NCBI RefSeq assembly: GCF_024763615.1
Contig: NW_026604850.1
Location: 1-64,000 of the forward strand
DNA length: 64,000 bases
Direction of reading: 5' to 3'
DNA from: Phlebotomus papatasi
Taxonomy: Eukaryota; Arthropoda; Insecta; Diptera; Psychodidae
Positions 1 to 9,829 of this stretch are shown in pieces. Position 1 is the first letter of the stretch. Every line of letters begins with the position of its first letter. A model generated the notes under the pieces. The model searched no databases and was not told where the DNA came from. It saw only the letters and a program-made list of their open reading frames with translations. Position numbers and translations under genes: made by a program.

Positions 1-43
1 TCATTAGTTGAATTTTTTCTTGGAAAAATTCCCATTAAAAATC

Positions 44-51
44 ATCATGAT
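44..51. other. Palindrome ATCATGAT (BspHI site inside), polymorphic
   Basis: A perfect 8-bp palindrome directly abuts the hairpin. In the subclass with ATTATGAT (for example near 2,045, 6,170, 9,765, 10,170 and 12,320) the palindrome is broken. That change often travels with ACCAAAAATC replacing ATTAAAAATC just upstream, so the two differences form one linked variant block. Confidence 0.8.
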
Positions 52-64
52 CCCACCCTTGGGA
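51..64. other. GC-rich inverted repeat TCCCA-CCCT-TGGGA, present in nearly every monomer
   Basis: A perfect 5-bp inverted repeat with a 4-base loop is followed at once by G and the T run. It is the only GC-rich island in the monomer. It is almost invariant across the array: the few changes I saw are GACCCC near 7,086, CCCCTGGG near 10,723, CACCTTTGGG near 11,438 and GATCCTACCC near 15,733. Whether this is a protein site, a cruciform or hairpin, or simply a conserved block is not shown by the sequence. Confidence 0.8.
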
Positions 65-65
65 G

Positions 66-87
66 TTTTTTTTTAATTTTTTAAAAA
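66..87. repeat. T run plus T6A5 tract: length-variable A/T-tract element of the monomer
   Basis: A run of usually 8-10 T is followed by AA, six T and five A, the last containing the 10-bp palindrome TTTTTAAAAA. The first T run is the most length-variable part of the monomer: 6 at 58,065-58,070, 12 near 45,596, 13 at 50,576-50,588 and 57,483-57,495, and 18 at 2,245-2,262. Tracts of this kind are known to bend or stiffen DNA and to attract AT-hook proteins; that role here is inference. Replication slippage, or read error in homopolymers, explains the length differences. Confidence 0.8.
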
Positions 88-1643
88 TGCCAAAATCTGC
101 TCTAGAAACCGCAATTCTTAAAATTTCTCAATGAAAATCACATTAGAATACTTCAAATAATTCTAACAATCAATTAATATCTTTAGTTGAATTTTTTCTT
201 GGAAAAATTCCCATTAAAAATCATCATGATCCCACCCTTGGGAGTTTTTTTTTAATTTTTTAAAAATGCCAAAATCTGCTCTAGAAACCGCAATTCTTAA
301 AATTTCTCAATGAAAATCACATTAGAATACTTCAAATAATTCTAACAATCAATTAATATCTTTAGTTGAATTTTTTCTTGGAAAAATTCCCATTAAAAAT
401 CATCATGATCCCACCCTTGGGAGTTTTTTTTTAATTTTTTAAAAATGCCAAAATCTGCTCTAGAAACCGCAATTCTTAAAATTTCTCAATGAAAATCACA
501 TTAGAATACTTCAAATAATTCTAACAATCAATTAATATCTTTAGTTGAATTTTTTCTTGGAAAAATTCCCATTAAAAATCATCATGATCCCACCCTTGGG
601 AGTTTTTTTTTTAATTTTTTAAAAATGCCAAAATCTGCTCTAGAAACCGCAATTCTTAAAATTTCTCAATGAAAATCACATTAGAATACTTCAAATAATT
701 CTACCAATCAATTAATATCTTTAGTTGAATTTTTTCTTGGAAAAATTCCCATTAAAAATCATCATGATCCCACCCTTGGGAGTTTTTTTTTAATTTTTTA
801 AAAATGCCAAAATCTGCTCTAGAAACCGCAATTCTTAAAATTTCTCAATGAAAATCACATTAGAATACTTCAAATAATTCTAACAATCAATTAATATCTT
901 TAGTTGAATTTTTTCTTGGAAAAATTCCCATTAAAAATCATCATGATCCCACCCTTGGGAGTTTTTTTTTAATTTTTTAAAAATGCCAAAATCTGCTCTA
1001 GAAACCGCAATTCTTAAAATTTCTCAATGAAAATCACATTAGAATACTTCAAATAATTCTAACAATCAATTAATATCTTTAGTTGAATTTTTTCTTGGAA
1101 AAATTCCCATTAAAAATCATCATGATCCCACCCTTGGGAGTTTTTTTTTTTAATTTTTTAAAAATGCCAAAATCTGCTCTAGAAACCGCAATTCTTAAAA
1201 TTTCTCAATGAAAATCACATTAGAATACTTCAAATAATTCTAACAATCAATTAATATCTTTAGTTGAATTTTTTCTTGGAAAAATTCCCATTAAAAATCA
1301 TCATGATCCCACCCTTGGGAGTTTTTTTTTAATTTTTTAAAAATGCCAAAATCTGCTCTAGAAACCGCAATTCTTAAAATTTCTCAATGAAAATCACATT
1401 AGAATACTTCAAATAATTCTAACAATCAATTAATATCTTTAGTTGAATTTTTTCTTGGAAAAATTCCCATTAAAAATCATCATGATCCCACCCTTGGGAG
1501 TTTTTTTTTAATTTTTTAAAAATGCCAAAATCTGCTCTAGAAACCGCAATTCTTAAAATTTCTCAATGAAAATCACATTAGAATACTTCAAATAATTCTA
1601 ACAATCAATTAATATCTTTAGTTGAATTTTTTCTTGGAAAAAT

Positions 1644-1716
1644 TCCCACCCCCCATTAGAAACCGCAAAAAATCATTTTGATCCCACCCTTGGGAGATCC
1701 CACCCTTTTTTTTTTT
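1644..1716. repeat. Rearranged monomer with CCCCCC insertion, misplaced AGAAACCGC and duplicated GATCCCACCC
   Basis: After the TTCCCACC start the sequence runs into extra C residues, then CATT followed by AGAAACCGC (1,658-1,666), a word that normally lies near monomer position 100. It then returns to the AAAAATCATTTTGATCCC block. After TGGGA a second GATCCCACCC (1,696-1,705) is inserted before an 11-T run. This mixture of words from two monomer positions is best explained by an out-of-register template switch. The same GATCCCACCC duplication recurs at 21,473. Confidence 0.85.
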
Positions 1717-2244
1717 AATTTTTTAAAAATGCCAAAATCTGCTCTAGAAACCGCAATTCTTAAAATTTCTCAATGAAAATCACATTAGAATACTTCAAAT
1801 AATTCTAACAATCAATTAATATCTTTAGTTGAATTTTTTCTTGGAAAAATTCCCATTAAAAATCATCATGATCCCACCCTTGGGAGTTTTTTTTTAATTT
1901 TTTAAAAATGCCAAAATCTGCTCTAGAAACCGCAATTCTTAAAATTTCTCAATGAAAATCACATTAGAATACTTCAAATAATTCTAACAATCAATTAATA
2001 TCTTTAGTTGAATTTTTTCTTGGAAAAATTCCCATTAAAAATCATTATGATCCCACCCTTGGGAGTTTTTTTTTAATTTTTTAAAAATGCCAAAATCTGC
2101 TCTAGAAACCGCAATTCTTAAAATTTCTCAATGAAAATCACATTAGAATACTTCAAATAATTCTAACAATCAATTAATATCTTTAGTTGAATTTTTTCTT
2201 GGAAAAATTCCCATTAAAAATCATCATGATCCCACCCTTGGGAG

Positions 2245-2262
2245 TTTTTTTTTTTTTTTTTT
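2245..2262. repeat. Uninterrupted run of 18 T
   Basis: In this copy the AA that normally separates the two T tracts is missing, giving 18 consecutive T before AAAAATGCC. The total length of the tract (T9 + AA + T6 is normally 17) is barely changed, so the AA may have been replaced by TT, with one extra T. Sequencing error in a homopolymer is possible. Confidence 0.75.
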
Positions 2263-5200
2263 AAAAATGCCAAAATCTGCTCTAGAAACCGCAATTCTTA
2301 AAATTTCTCAATGAAAATCACATTAGAATACTTCAAATAATTCTAACAATCAATTAATATCTTTAGTTGAATTTTTTCTTGGAAAAATTCCCATTAAAAA
2401 TCATCATGATCCCACCCTTGGGAGTTTTTTTTTAATTTTTTAAAAATGCCAAAATCTGCTCTAGAAACCGCAATTCTTAAAATTTCTCAATGAAAATCAC
2501 ATTAGAATACTTCAAATAATTCTAACAATCAATTAATATCTTTAGTTGAATTTTTTCTTGGAAAAATTCCCATTAAAAATCATCATGATCCCACCCTTGG
2601 GAGTTTTTTTTTAATTTTTTAAAAATGCCAAAATCTGCTCTAGAAACCGCAATTCTTAAAATTTCTCAATGAAAATCACATTAGAATACTTCAAATAATT
2701 CTAACAATCAATTAATATCTTTAGTTGAATTTTTTCTTGGAAAAATTCCCATTAAAAATCATCATGATCCCACCCTTGGGAGTTTTTTTTTAATTTTTTA
2801 AAAATGCCAAAATCTGCTCTAGAAACCGCAATTCTTAAAATTTCTCAATGAAAATCACATTAGAATACTTCAAATAATTCTAACAATCAATTAATATCTT
2901 TAGTTGAATTTTTTCTTGGAAAAATTCCCATTAAAAATCATCATGATCCCACCCTTGGGAGTTTTTTTTTAATTTTTTAAAAATGCCAAAATCTGCTCTA
3001 GAAACCGCAATTCTTAAAATTTCTCAATGAAAATCACATTAGAATACTTCAAATAATTCTAACAATCAATTAATATCTTTAGTTGAATTTTTTCTTGGAA
3101 AAATTCCCATTAAAAATCATCATGATCCCACCCTTGGGAGTTTTTTTTTTAATTTTTTAAAAATGCCAAAATCTGCTCTAGAAACCGCAATTCTTAAAAT
3201 TTCTCAATGAAAATCACATTAGAATACTTCAAATAATTCTAACAATCAATTAATATCTTTAGTTGAATTTTTTCTTGGAAAAATTCCCATTAAAAATCAT
3301 CATGATCCCACCCTTGGGAGTTTTTTTTTAATTTTTTAAAAATGCCAAAATCTGCTCTAGAAACCGCAATTCTTAAAATTTCTCAATGAAAATCACATTA
3401 GAATACTTCAAATAATTCTAACAATCAATTAATATCTTTAGTTGAATTTTTTCTTGGAAAAATTCCCATTAAAAATCATCATGATCCCACCCTTGGGAGT
3501 TTTTTTTTAATTTTTTAAAAATGCCAAAATCTGCTCTAGAAACCGCAATTCTTAAAATTTCTCAATGAAAATCACATTAGAATACTTCAAATAATTCTAA
3601 CAATCAATTAATATCTTTAGTTGAATTTTTTCTTGGAAAAATTCCCATTAAAAATCATCATGATCCCACCCTTGGGAGTTTTTTTTTAATTTTTTAAAAA
3701 TGCCAAAATCTGCTCTAGAAACCGCAATTCTTAAAATTTCTCAATGAAAATCACATTAGAATACTTCAAATAATTCTAACAATCAATTAATATCTTTAGT
3801 TGAATTTTTTCTTGGAAAAATTCCCATTAAAAATCATCATGATCCCACCCTTGGGAGTTTTTTTTTTTAATTTTTTAAAAATGCCAAAATCTGCTCTAGA
3901 AACCGCAATTCTTAAAATTTCTCAATGAAAATCACATTAGAATACTTCAAATAATTCTAACAATCAATTAATATCTTTAGTTGAATTTTTTCTTGGAAAA
4001 ATTCCCATTAAAAATCATCATGATCCCACCCTTGGGAGTTTTTTTTTAATTTTTTAAAAATGCCAAAATCTGCTCTAGAAACCGCAATTCTTAAAATTTC
4101 TCAATGAAAATCACATTAGAATACTTCAAATAATTCTAACAATCAATTAATATCTTTAGTTGAATTTTTTCTTGGAAAAATTCCCATTAAAAATCATCAT
4201 GATCCCACCCTTGGGAGTTTTTTTTTTAATTTTTTAAAAATGCCAAAATCTGCTCTAGAAACCGCAATTCTTAAAATTTCTCAATGAAAATCACATTAGA
4301 ATACTTCAAATAATTCTAACAATCAATTAATATCTTTAGTTGAATTTTTTCTTGGAAAAATTCCCATTAAAAATCATCATGATCCCACCCTTGGGAGTTT
4401 TTTTTTAATTTTTTAAAAATGCCAAAATCTGCTCTATAAACCGCAATTCTTAAAATTTCTCAATGAAAATCACATTAGAATACTTCAAATAATTCTACCA
4501 ATCAATTAATATCTTTAGTTGAATTTTTTCTTGGAAAAATTCCCATTAAAAATCATCATGATCCCACCCTTGGGAGTTTTTTTTTTAATTTTTTAAAAAT
4601 GCCAAAATCTGCTCTAGAAACCGCAATTCTTAAAATTTCTCAATGAAAATCACATTAGAATACTTCAAATAATTCTAACAATCAATTAATATCTTTAGTT
4701 GAATTTTTTCTTGGAAAAATTCCCATTAAAAATCATCATGATCCCACCCTTGGGAGTTTTTTTTTTAATTTTTTAAAAATGCCAAAATCTGCTCTAGAAA
4801 CCGCAATTCTTAAAATTTCTCAATGAAAATTACATTAGAATACTTCAAATAATTCTAACAATCAATTAATATCTTTAGTTGAATTTTTTCTTGGAAAAAT
4901 TCCCATTAAAAATCATTATGATCCCACCCTTGGGAGTTTTTTTTTAATTTTTTAAAAATGCCAAAATCTGCTCTAGAAACCGCAATTCTTAAAATTTCTC
5001 AATGAAAATCACATTAGAATACTTCAAATAATTCTAACAATCAATTAATATCTTTAGTTGAATTTTTTCTTGGAAAAATTTCCATTAAAAATCATCATGA
5101 TCCCACCCTTGGGAGTTTTTTTTAATTTTTTAAAAATGCCAAAATCTGCTCTAGAAACCGCAATTCTTAAAATTTCTCAATGAAAATCACATTAGAATAC

Positions 5201-6048
5201 TTCAAATAATTCTAACAATCAATTAATATCTTTAGTTGAATTTTTTCTTGGAAAAATTCCCATTAAAAATCATCATGATCCCACCCTTGGGAGTTTTTTT
5301 TTAATTTTTTAAAAATGCCAAAATCTGCTCTAGAAACCGCAATTCTTAAAATTTCTCAATGAAAATCACATTAGAATACTTCAAATAATTCTAACAATCA
5401 ATTAATATCTTTAGTTGAATTTTTTCTTGGAAAAATTCCCATTAAAAATCATCATGATCCCACCCTTGGGAGTTTTTTTTTTAATTTTTTAAAAATGCCA
5501 AAATCTGCTCTAGAAACCGCAATTCTTAAAATTTCTCAATGAAAATCACATTAGAATACTTCAAATAATTCTAACAATCAATTAATATCTTTAGTTGAAT
5601 TTTTTCTTGGAAAAATTCCCATTAAAAATCATCATGATCCCACCCTTGGGAGTTTTTTTTTTAATTTTTTAAAAATGCCAAAATCTGCTCTACAAACCGC
5701 AATTCTTAAAATTTCTCAATGAAAATCACATTAGAATACTTCAAATAATTCTAACAATCAATTAATATCTTTAGTTGAATTTTTTCTTGGAAAAATTCCC
5801 ATTAAAAATCATCATGATCCCACCCTTGGGAGTTTTTTTTTAATTTTTTAAAAATGCCAAAATCTGCTCTAGAAACCGCAATTCTTAAAATTTCTCATTG
5901 AAAATCACATTAGAATACTTCAAATAATTCTACCAATCAATTAATATCATTAGTTGAATTTTTTCTTGGAAAAATTCCCATTAAAAATCATCATGATCCC
6001 ACCCTTGGGAGTTTTTTTTTTAATTTTTTAAAAATGCCAAAATCTGCT

Positions 6049-6175
6049 CTATAAACCGCAATTCTTAAAATTTCTCAATGAAAATCACATTAGAATACTT
6101 CAAATAATTCTACCAATCAATTAATATCATTAGTTGAATTTTTTCGTGGAAAAATTCCCACCAAAAATCATTATG
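6049..6175. repeat. Composite-variant monomer segment (CTATAAA / CTACCAATC / CATTAG / CGTGG / ACCAAAAATCATTATG)
   Basis: Five marker variants occur together here. The same five-marker combination occurs at about 54.63-54.75 kb and 55.37-55.50 kb. A partial version with CTAG in place of CTAT lies at about 56.09-56.22 kb, and one with CTAACAATC and CTTTAG at about 60.98-61.10 kb. Independent origin of five linked changes is unlikely, so these copies share ancestry although about 48 kb of array separates them. Confidence 0.75.
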
Positions 6176-6751
6176 ATCCCACCCTTGGGAGTTTTTTTTT
6201 AATTTTTTAAAAATGCCAAAATCTGCTCTAGAAACCGCAATTCTTAAAATTTCTCAATGAAAATCACATTAGAATACTTCAAATAATTCTACCAATCTAT
6301 TAATATCATTAGTTGAATTTTTTCTTGGAAAAATTCCCATTAAAAATCATCATGATCCCACCCTTGGGAGTTTTTTTTTAATTTTTTAAAAATGCCAAAA
6401 TCTGCTCTAGAAACCGCAATTCTTAAAATTTCTCAATGAAAATCACATTAGAATACTTCAAATAATTCTAACAATCAATTAATATCTTTAGTTGAATTTT
6501 TTCTTGGAAAAATTCCCATTAAAAATCATCATGATCCCACCCTTGGGAGTTTTTTTTTAATTTTTTAAAAATGCCAAAATCTGCTCTAGAAACCGCAATT
6601 CTTAAAATTTCTCAATGAAAATCACATTAGAATACTTCAAATAATTCTAACAATCAATTAATATCTTTAGTTGAATTTTTTCTTGGAAAAATTCCCATTA
6701 AAAATCATCATGATCCCACCCTTGGGAGTTTTTTTTTAATTTTTTAAAAAT

Positions 6752-6781
6752 GCCAAAATCTGCTCTGCCAAAATCTGCTCT
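6752..6781. repeat. 15-bp tandem duplication of GCCAAAATCTGCTCT
   Basis: The word GCCAAAATCTGCTCT is repeated directly at 6,752-6,766 and 6,767-6,781, after which the monomer continues normally with AGAAACC. This is a simple internal slippage duplication that I saw only once in the window. Confidence 0.9.
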
Positions 6782-7316
6782 AGAAACCGCAATTCTTAAA
6801 ATTTCTCAATGAAAATCACATTAGAATACTTCAAATAATTCTACCAATCAATTAATATCTTTAGTTGAATTTTTTCTTGGAAAAATTCCCATTAAAAATC
6901 ATCATGATCCCACCCTTGGGAGTTTTTTTTTAATTTTTTAAAAATGCCAAAATCTGCTCTAGAAACCGCAATTCTTAAAATTTCTCAATGAAAATCACAT
7001 TAGAATACTTCAAATAATTCTAACAATCAATTAATATCTTTAGTTGAATTTTTTCTTGGAAAAATTCCCATTAAAAATCATCATGACCCCACCCTTGGGA
7101 GTTTTTTTTTAATTTTTTAAAAATGCCAAAATCTGCTCTAGAAACCGCAATTCTTAAAATTTCTCAATGAAAATCACATTAGAATACTTCAAATAATTCT
7201 ACCTTTCAATTAATATCTTTAGTTGAATTTTTTCTTGGAAAAATTCCCATTAAAAATCATCATGATCCCACCCTTGGGAGTTTTTTTTTAATTTTTTAAA
7301 AATGCCAAAATCTGCT

Positions 7317-8569
7317 CTACAAACCGCGATTCTTAAAATTTCTCATTGAAAATCACATTAGAATACTTCAAATAATTCTACTAATCAATTAATATCATTA
7401 GTTGAATTTTTTTTGGAAAAATTCCCATTAAAAATCATCATGATCCCACCCTTGGGAGTTTTTTTTTAATTTTTTAAAAATGCCAAAATCTGCTCTAGAA
7501 ACCGCAATTCTTAAAATTTCTCAATGAAAATCACATTAGAATACTTCAAATAATTCTAACAATCAATTAATATCATTAGTTGAATTTTTTCTTGGAAAAA
7601 TTCCCATTAAAAATCATCATGATCCCACCCTTGGGAGTTTTTTTTTTAATTTTTTAAAAATGCCAAAATCTGCTCTAGAAACCGCAATTCTTAAAATTTC
7701 TCAATGAAAATCACATTAGAATACTTCAAATAATTCTAACAATCAACTAATATCTTTAGTTGAATTTTTTCTTGGAAAAATTCCCATTAAAAATCATCAT
7801 GATCCCACCCTTGGGAGTTTTTTTTTAATTTTTTAAAAATGCCAAAATCTGCTCTAGAAACCGCAATTCTTAAAATTTCTCATTGAAAATCACATTAGAA
7901 TACTTCAAATAATTCTACCAATCAATTAATATCATTAGTTGAATTTTTTCTTGGAAAAATTCCCATTAAAAATCATCATGATCCCACCCTTGGGAGTTTT
8001 TTTTTAATTTTTTAAAAATGCCAAAATCTGCTCTAGAAACCGCAATTCTTAAAATTTCTCAATGAAAATCACATTAGAATACTTCAAATAATTCTAACAA
8101 TCAATTAATATCATTAGTTGAATTTTTTCTTGGAAAAATTCCCATTAAAAATCATCATGATCCCACCCTTGGGAGCTTTTTTTAATTTTTTAAAAATGCC
8201 AAAATCTGCTCTAGAAACCGCAATTCTTAAAATTTCTCAATGAAAATCACATTAGAATACTTCAAATAATTCTAACAATCAATTAATATCTTTAGTTGAA
8301 TTTTTTCTTGGAAAAATTCCCATTAAAAATCATCATGATCCCACCCTTGGGAGTTTTTTTTTAATTTTTTAAAAATGCCAAAATCTGCTCTATAAACCGC
8401 AATTCTTAAAATTTCTCAATGAAAATCACATTAGAATACTTCAAATAATTCTAACAATCAATTAATATCTTTAGTTGAATTTTTTCTTGGAAAAATTCCC
8501 ATTAAAAATCATCATGATCCCACCCTTGGGAGTTTTTTTTTAATTTTTTAAAAATGCCAAAATCTGCTC
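7317..8569. repeat. 7-monomer interval between two CTACAAACCGCGATT / CTCATTG copies
   Basis: Two copies with the linked changes CTACAAACC, CGCGATT and CTCATTG start at 7,317 and 8,569, 1,252 bp apart, which is 7.0 monomers. The monomers following the two copies are not in the same order, so this is at most a degraded higher-order repeat. Confidence 0.45.
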
Positions 8570-9727
8570 TACAAACCGCGATTCTTAAAATTTCTCATTG
8601 AAAATCACATTAGAATACTTCAAATAATTCTACCAATCAATTAATATCATTAGTTGAATTTTTTCTTGGAAAAATTCCCATTAAAAATCATCATGATCCC
8701 ACCCTTGGGAGTTTTTTTTTAATTTTTTAAAAATGCCAAAATCTGCTCTAGAAACCGCAATTCTTAAAATTTCTCAATGAAAATCACATTAGAATACTTC
8801 AAATAATTCTACCAATCAATTAATATCATTAGTTGAATTTTTTCTTGGAAAAATTCCCACCAAAAATCATTATGATCCCACCCTTGGGAGTTTTTTTTAA
8901 TTTTTTAAAAATGCCAAAATCTGCTCTAGAAACCGCAATTCTTAAAATTTCTCAATGAAAATCACATTAGAATACTTCAAATAATTCTACTAATCAATTA
9001 ATATCATTAGTTGAATTTTTTTTTTGGAAAAATTCCCATTAAAAATCATCATGATCCCACCCTTGGGAGTTTTTTTTTAATTTTTTAAAAATGCCAAAAT
9101 CTGCTCTAGAAACCGCAATTCTTAAAATTTCTCAATGAAAATCACATTAGAATACTTCAAATAATTCTAACAATCAATTAATATCATTAGTTGAATTTTT
9201 TCTTGGAAAAATTCCCATTAAAAATCATCATGATCCCACCCTTGGGAGTTTTTTTTTAATTTTTTAAAAATGCCAAAATCTGCTCTAGAAACCGCAATTC
9301 TTAAAATTTCTCAATGAAAATCACATTAGAATACTTCAAATAATTCTAACAATCAATTAATATCTTTAGTTGAATTTTTTCTTGGAAAAATTCCCATTAA
9401 AAATCATCATGATCCCACCCTTGGGAGTTTTTTTTTAATTTTTTAAAAATGCCAAAATCTGCTCTAGAAACCGCAATTCTTAAAATTTCTCAATGAAAAT
9501 CACATTAGAATACTTCAAATAATTCTAACAATCAATTAATATCTTTAGTTGAATTTTTTCTTGGAAAAATTCCCATTAAAAATCATCATGATCCCACCCT
9601 TGGGAGTTTTTTTTTAATTTTTTAAAAATGCCAAAATCTGCTCTAGAAACCGCAATTCTTAAAATTTCTCAATGAAAATCACATTAGAATACTTCAAATA
9701 ATTCTAACAATCAATTAATATCTTTAG

Positions 9728-9829
9728 TTGAATTTTTTCTTGGAAAAATTCCCACCAAAAATCATTATGATCCCACCCTTGAATTTTTTCTTGGAAAAAT
9801 TCCCATTAAAAATCATCATGATCCCACCC
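9728..9829. repeat. 51-bp partial tandem duplication making a 230-bp monomer
   Basis: After ATCATTATGATCCCACCC the sequence returns at TTG (9,779-9,781) to the TTGAATTTTTTC start already read at 9,728. CTTTAG to CTTTAG is therefore 230 bp (9,722 to 9,952) instead of 179. The junction shares the three bases TTG. The first partial copy carries ACCAAAAATCATTATG and the second ATTAAAAATCATCATG, so the duplicate was copied from a different monomer and not by simple slippage. Confidence 0.9.

Larger units (their letters stand above)
6..184. repeat. Reference monomer (first complete 179-bp copy)
   Basis: This copy is used as the phase reference. In order it carries GGAAAAATTCC (22-32), ATTAAA (34-39), the palindrome ATCATGAT (44-51), the hairpin TCCCACCCTTGGGA (51-64), a run of nine T (66-74), AA, then T6A5 (77-87), the XbaI site TCTAGA (101-106), the single CpG (110-111) and the AseI site ATTAAT (173-178). 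Phase is arbitrary: the tandem array has no natural start. Sites that vary elsewhere in the array are, in monomer coordinates, about 12-17 (CTTGG), 29-43 (ATTAAAAATCATCATG), 61-69 (T run), 96-106 (CTAGAAACCG), 154-165 (CTAACAATC) and 174-179 (CTTTAG). The hairpin core hardly varies. Confidence 0.95.
185..5940. repeat. Near-uniform satellite zone
   Basis: About 32 monomers of one class: CTTTAG, CTTGG, ATTAAAAATCATCATG, CTAGAAACCGCAATT and CTAACAATC. Exceptions are few: CTACCAATC near 702 and 4,497, ATTATGAT near 2,045 and 4,917, CTATAAACC near 4,434, CTACAAACC near 5,690, a rearranged copy at 1,644-1,716 and an 18-T copy at 2,245. The rest of the variation is in T-run length. Low diversity suggests recent amplification or homogenisation. 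No higher-order period can be read because most copies are indistinguishable by eye. There is no gene in this stretch. Confidence 0.85.
5941..9727. repeat. Mixed-variant satellite zone
   Basis: From about 5,949 the CATTAG class appears, and monomers of several classes alternate: CTACAAACCGCGATT with CTCATTG (7,317 and 8,569), CTACCAATC, CTACTAATC (near 7,379 and 8,988), ACCAAAAATCATTATG (near 6,160 and 8,860) and CTACCTTTC (near 7,199). Two CTAATC/CATTAG copies also have an altered TTCTTGG (TTTTTTTTGG near 7,404 and a longer T run near 9,015), marking them as related. The contrast with the uniform zone before it is abrupt. No gene is present. Confidence 0.8.

Noticed and set aside
17..30. Heat-shock element TTC-TTG-GAA-AAA-TTC
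   Set aside because: Alternating TTC/GAA units are present, but they are spaced 6 bp apart. Heat-shock elements need 5-bp spacing, so the helical phasing is wrong.
15..33. CENP-B box in TTCTTGGAAAAATTCCC (and the CGTGG variant)
   Set aside because: The left part resembles TTCGTTGGAAA with one base missing, but the required CGGG half is replaced by ATTC or TCCC, so the 17-bp consensus is not met in either variant.
22..33. NF-kB/Dorsal site in GGAAAAATTCCC
   Set aside because: On the other strand it reads GGGAATTTTTCC, with seven A/T bases between GGG and CC. Known sites have four or five.
34..39. ATTAAA as a polyadenylation signal
   Set aside because: The hexamer is expected by chance in 74% A+T DNA, and no transcript or downstream GU-rich element is evident.
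51..74. Bacterial intrinsic terminators
   Set aside because: The form fits, but there are no genes to terminate and the array is a eukaryote-type satellite. It is kept as a structural observation only.
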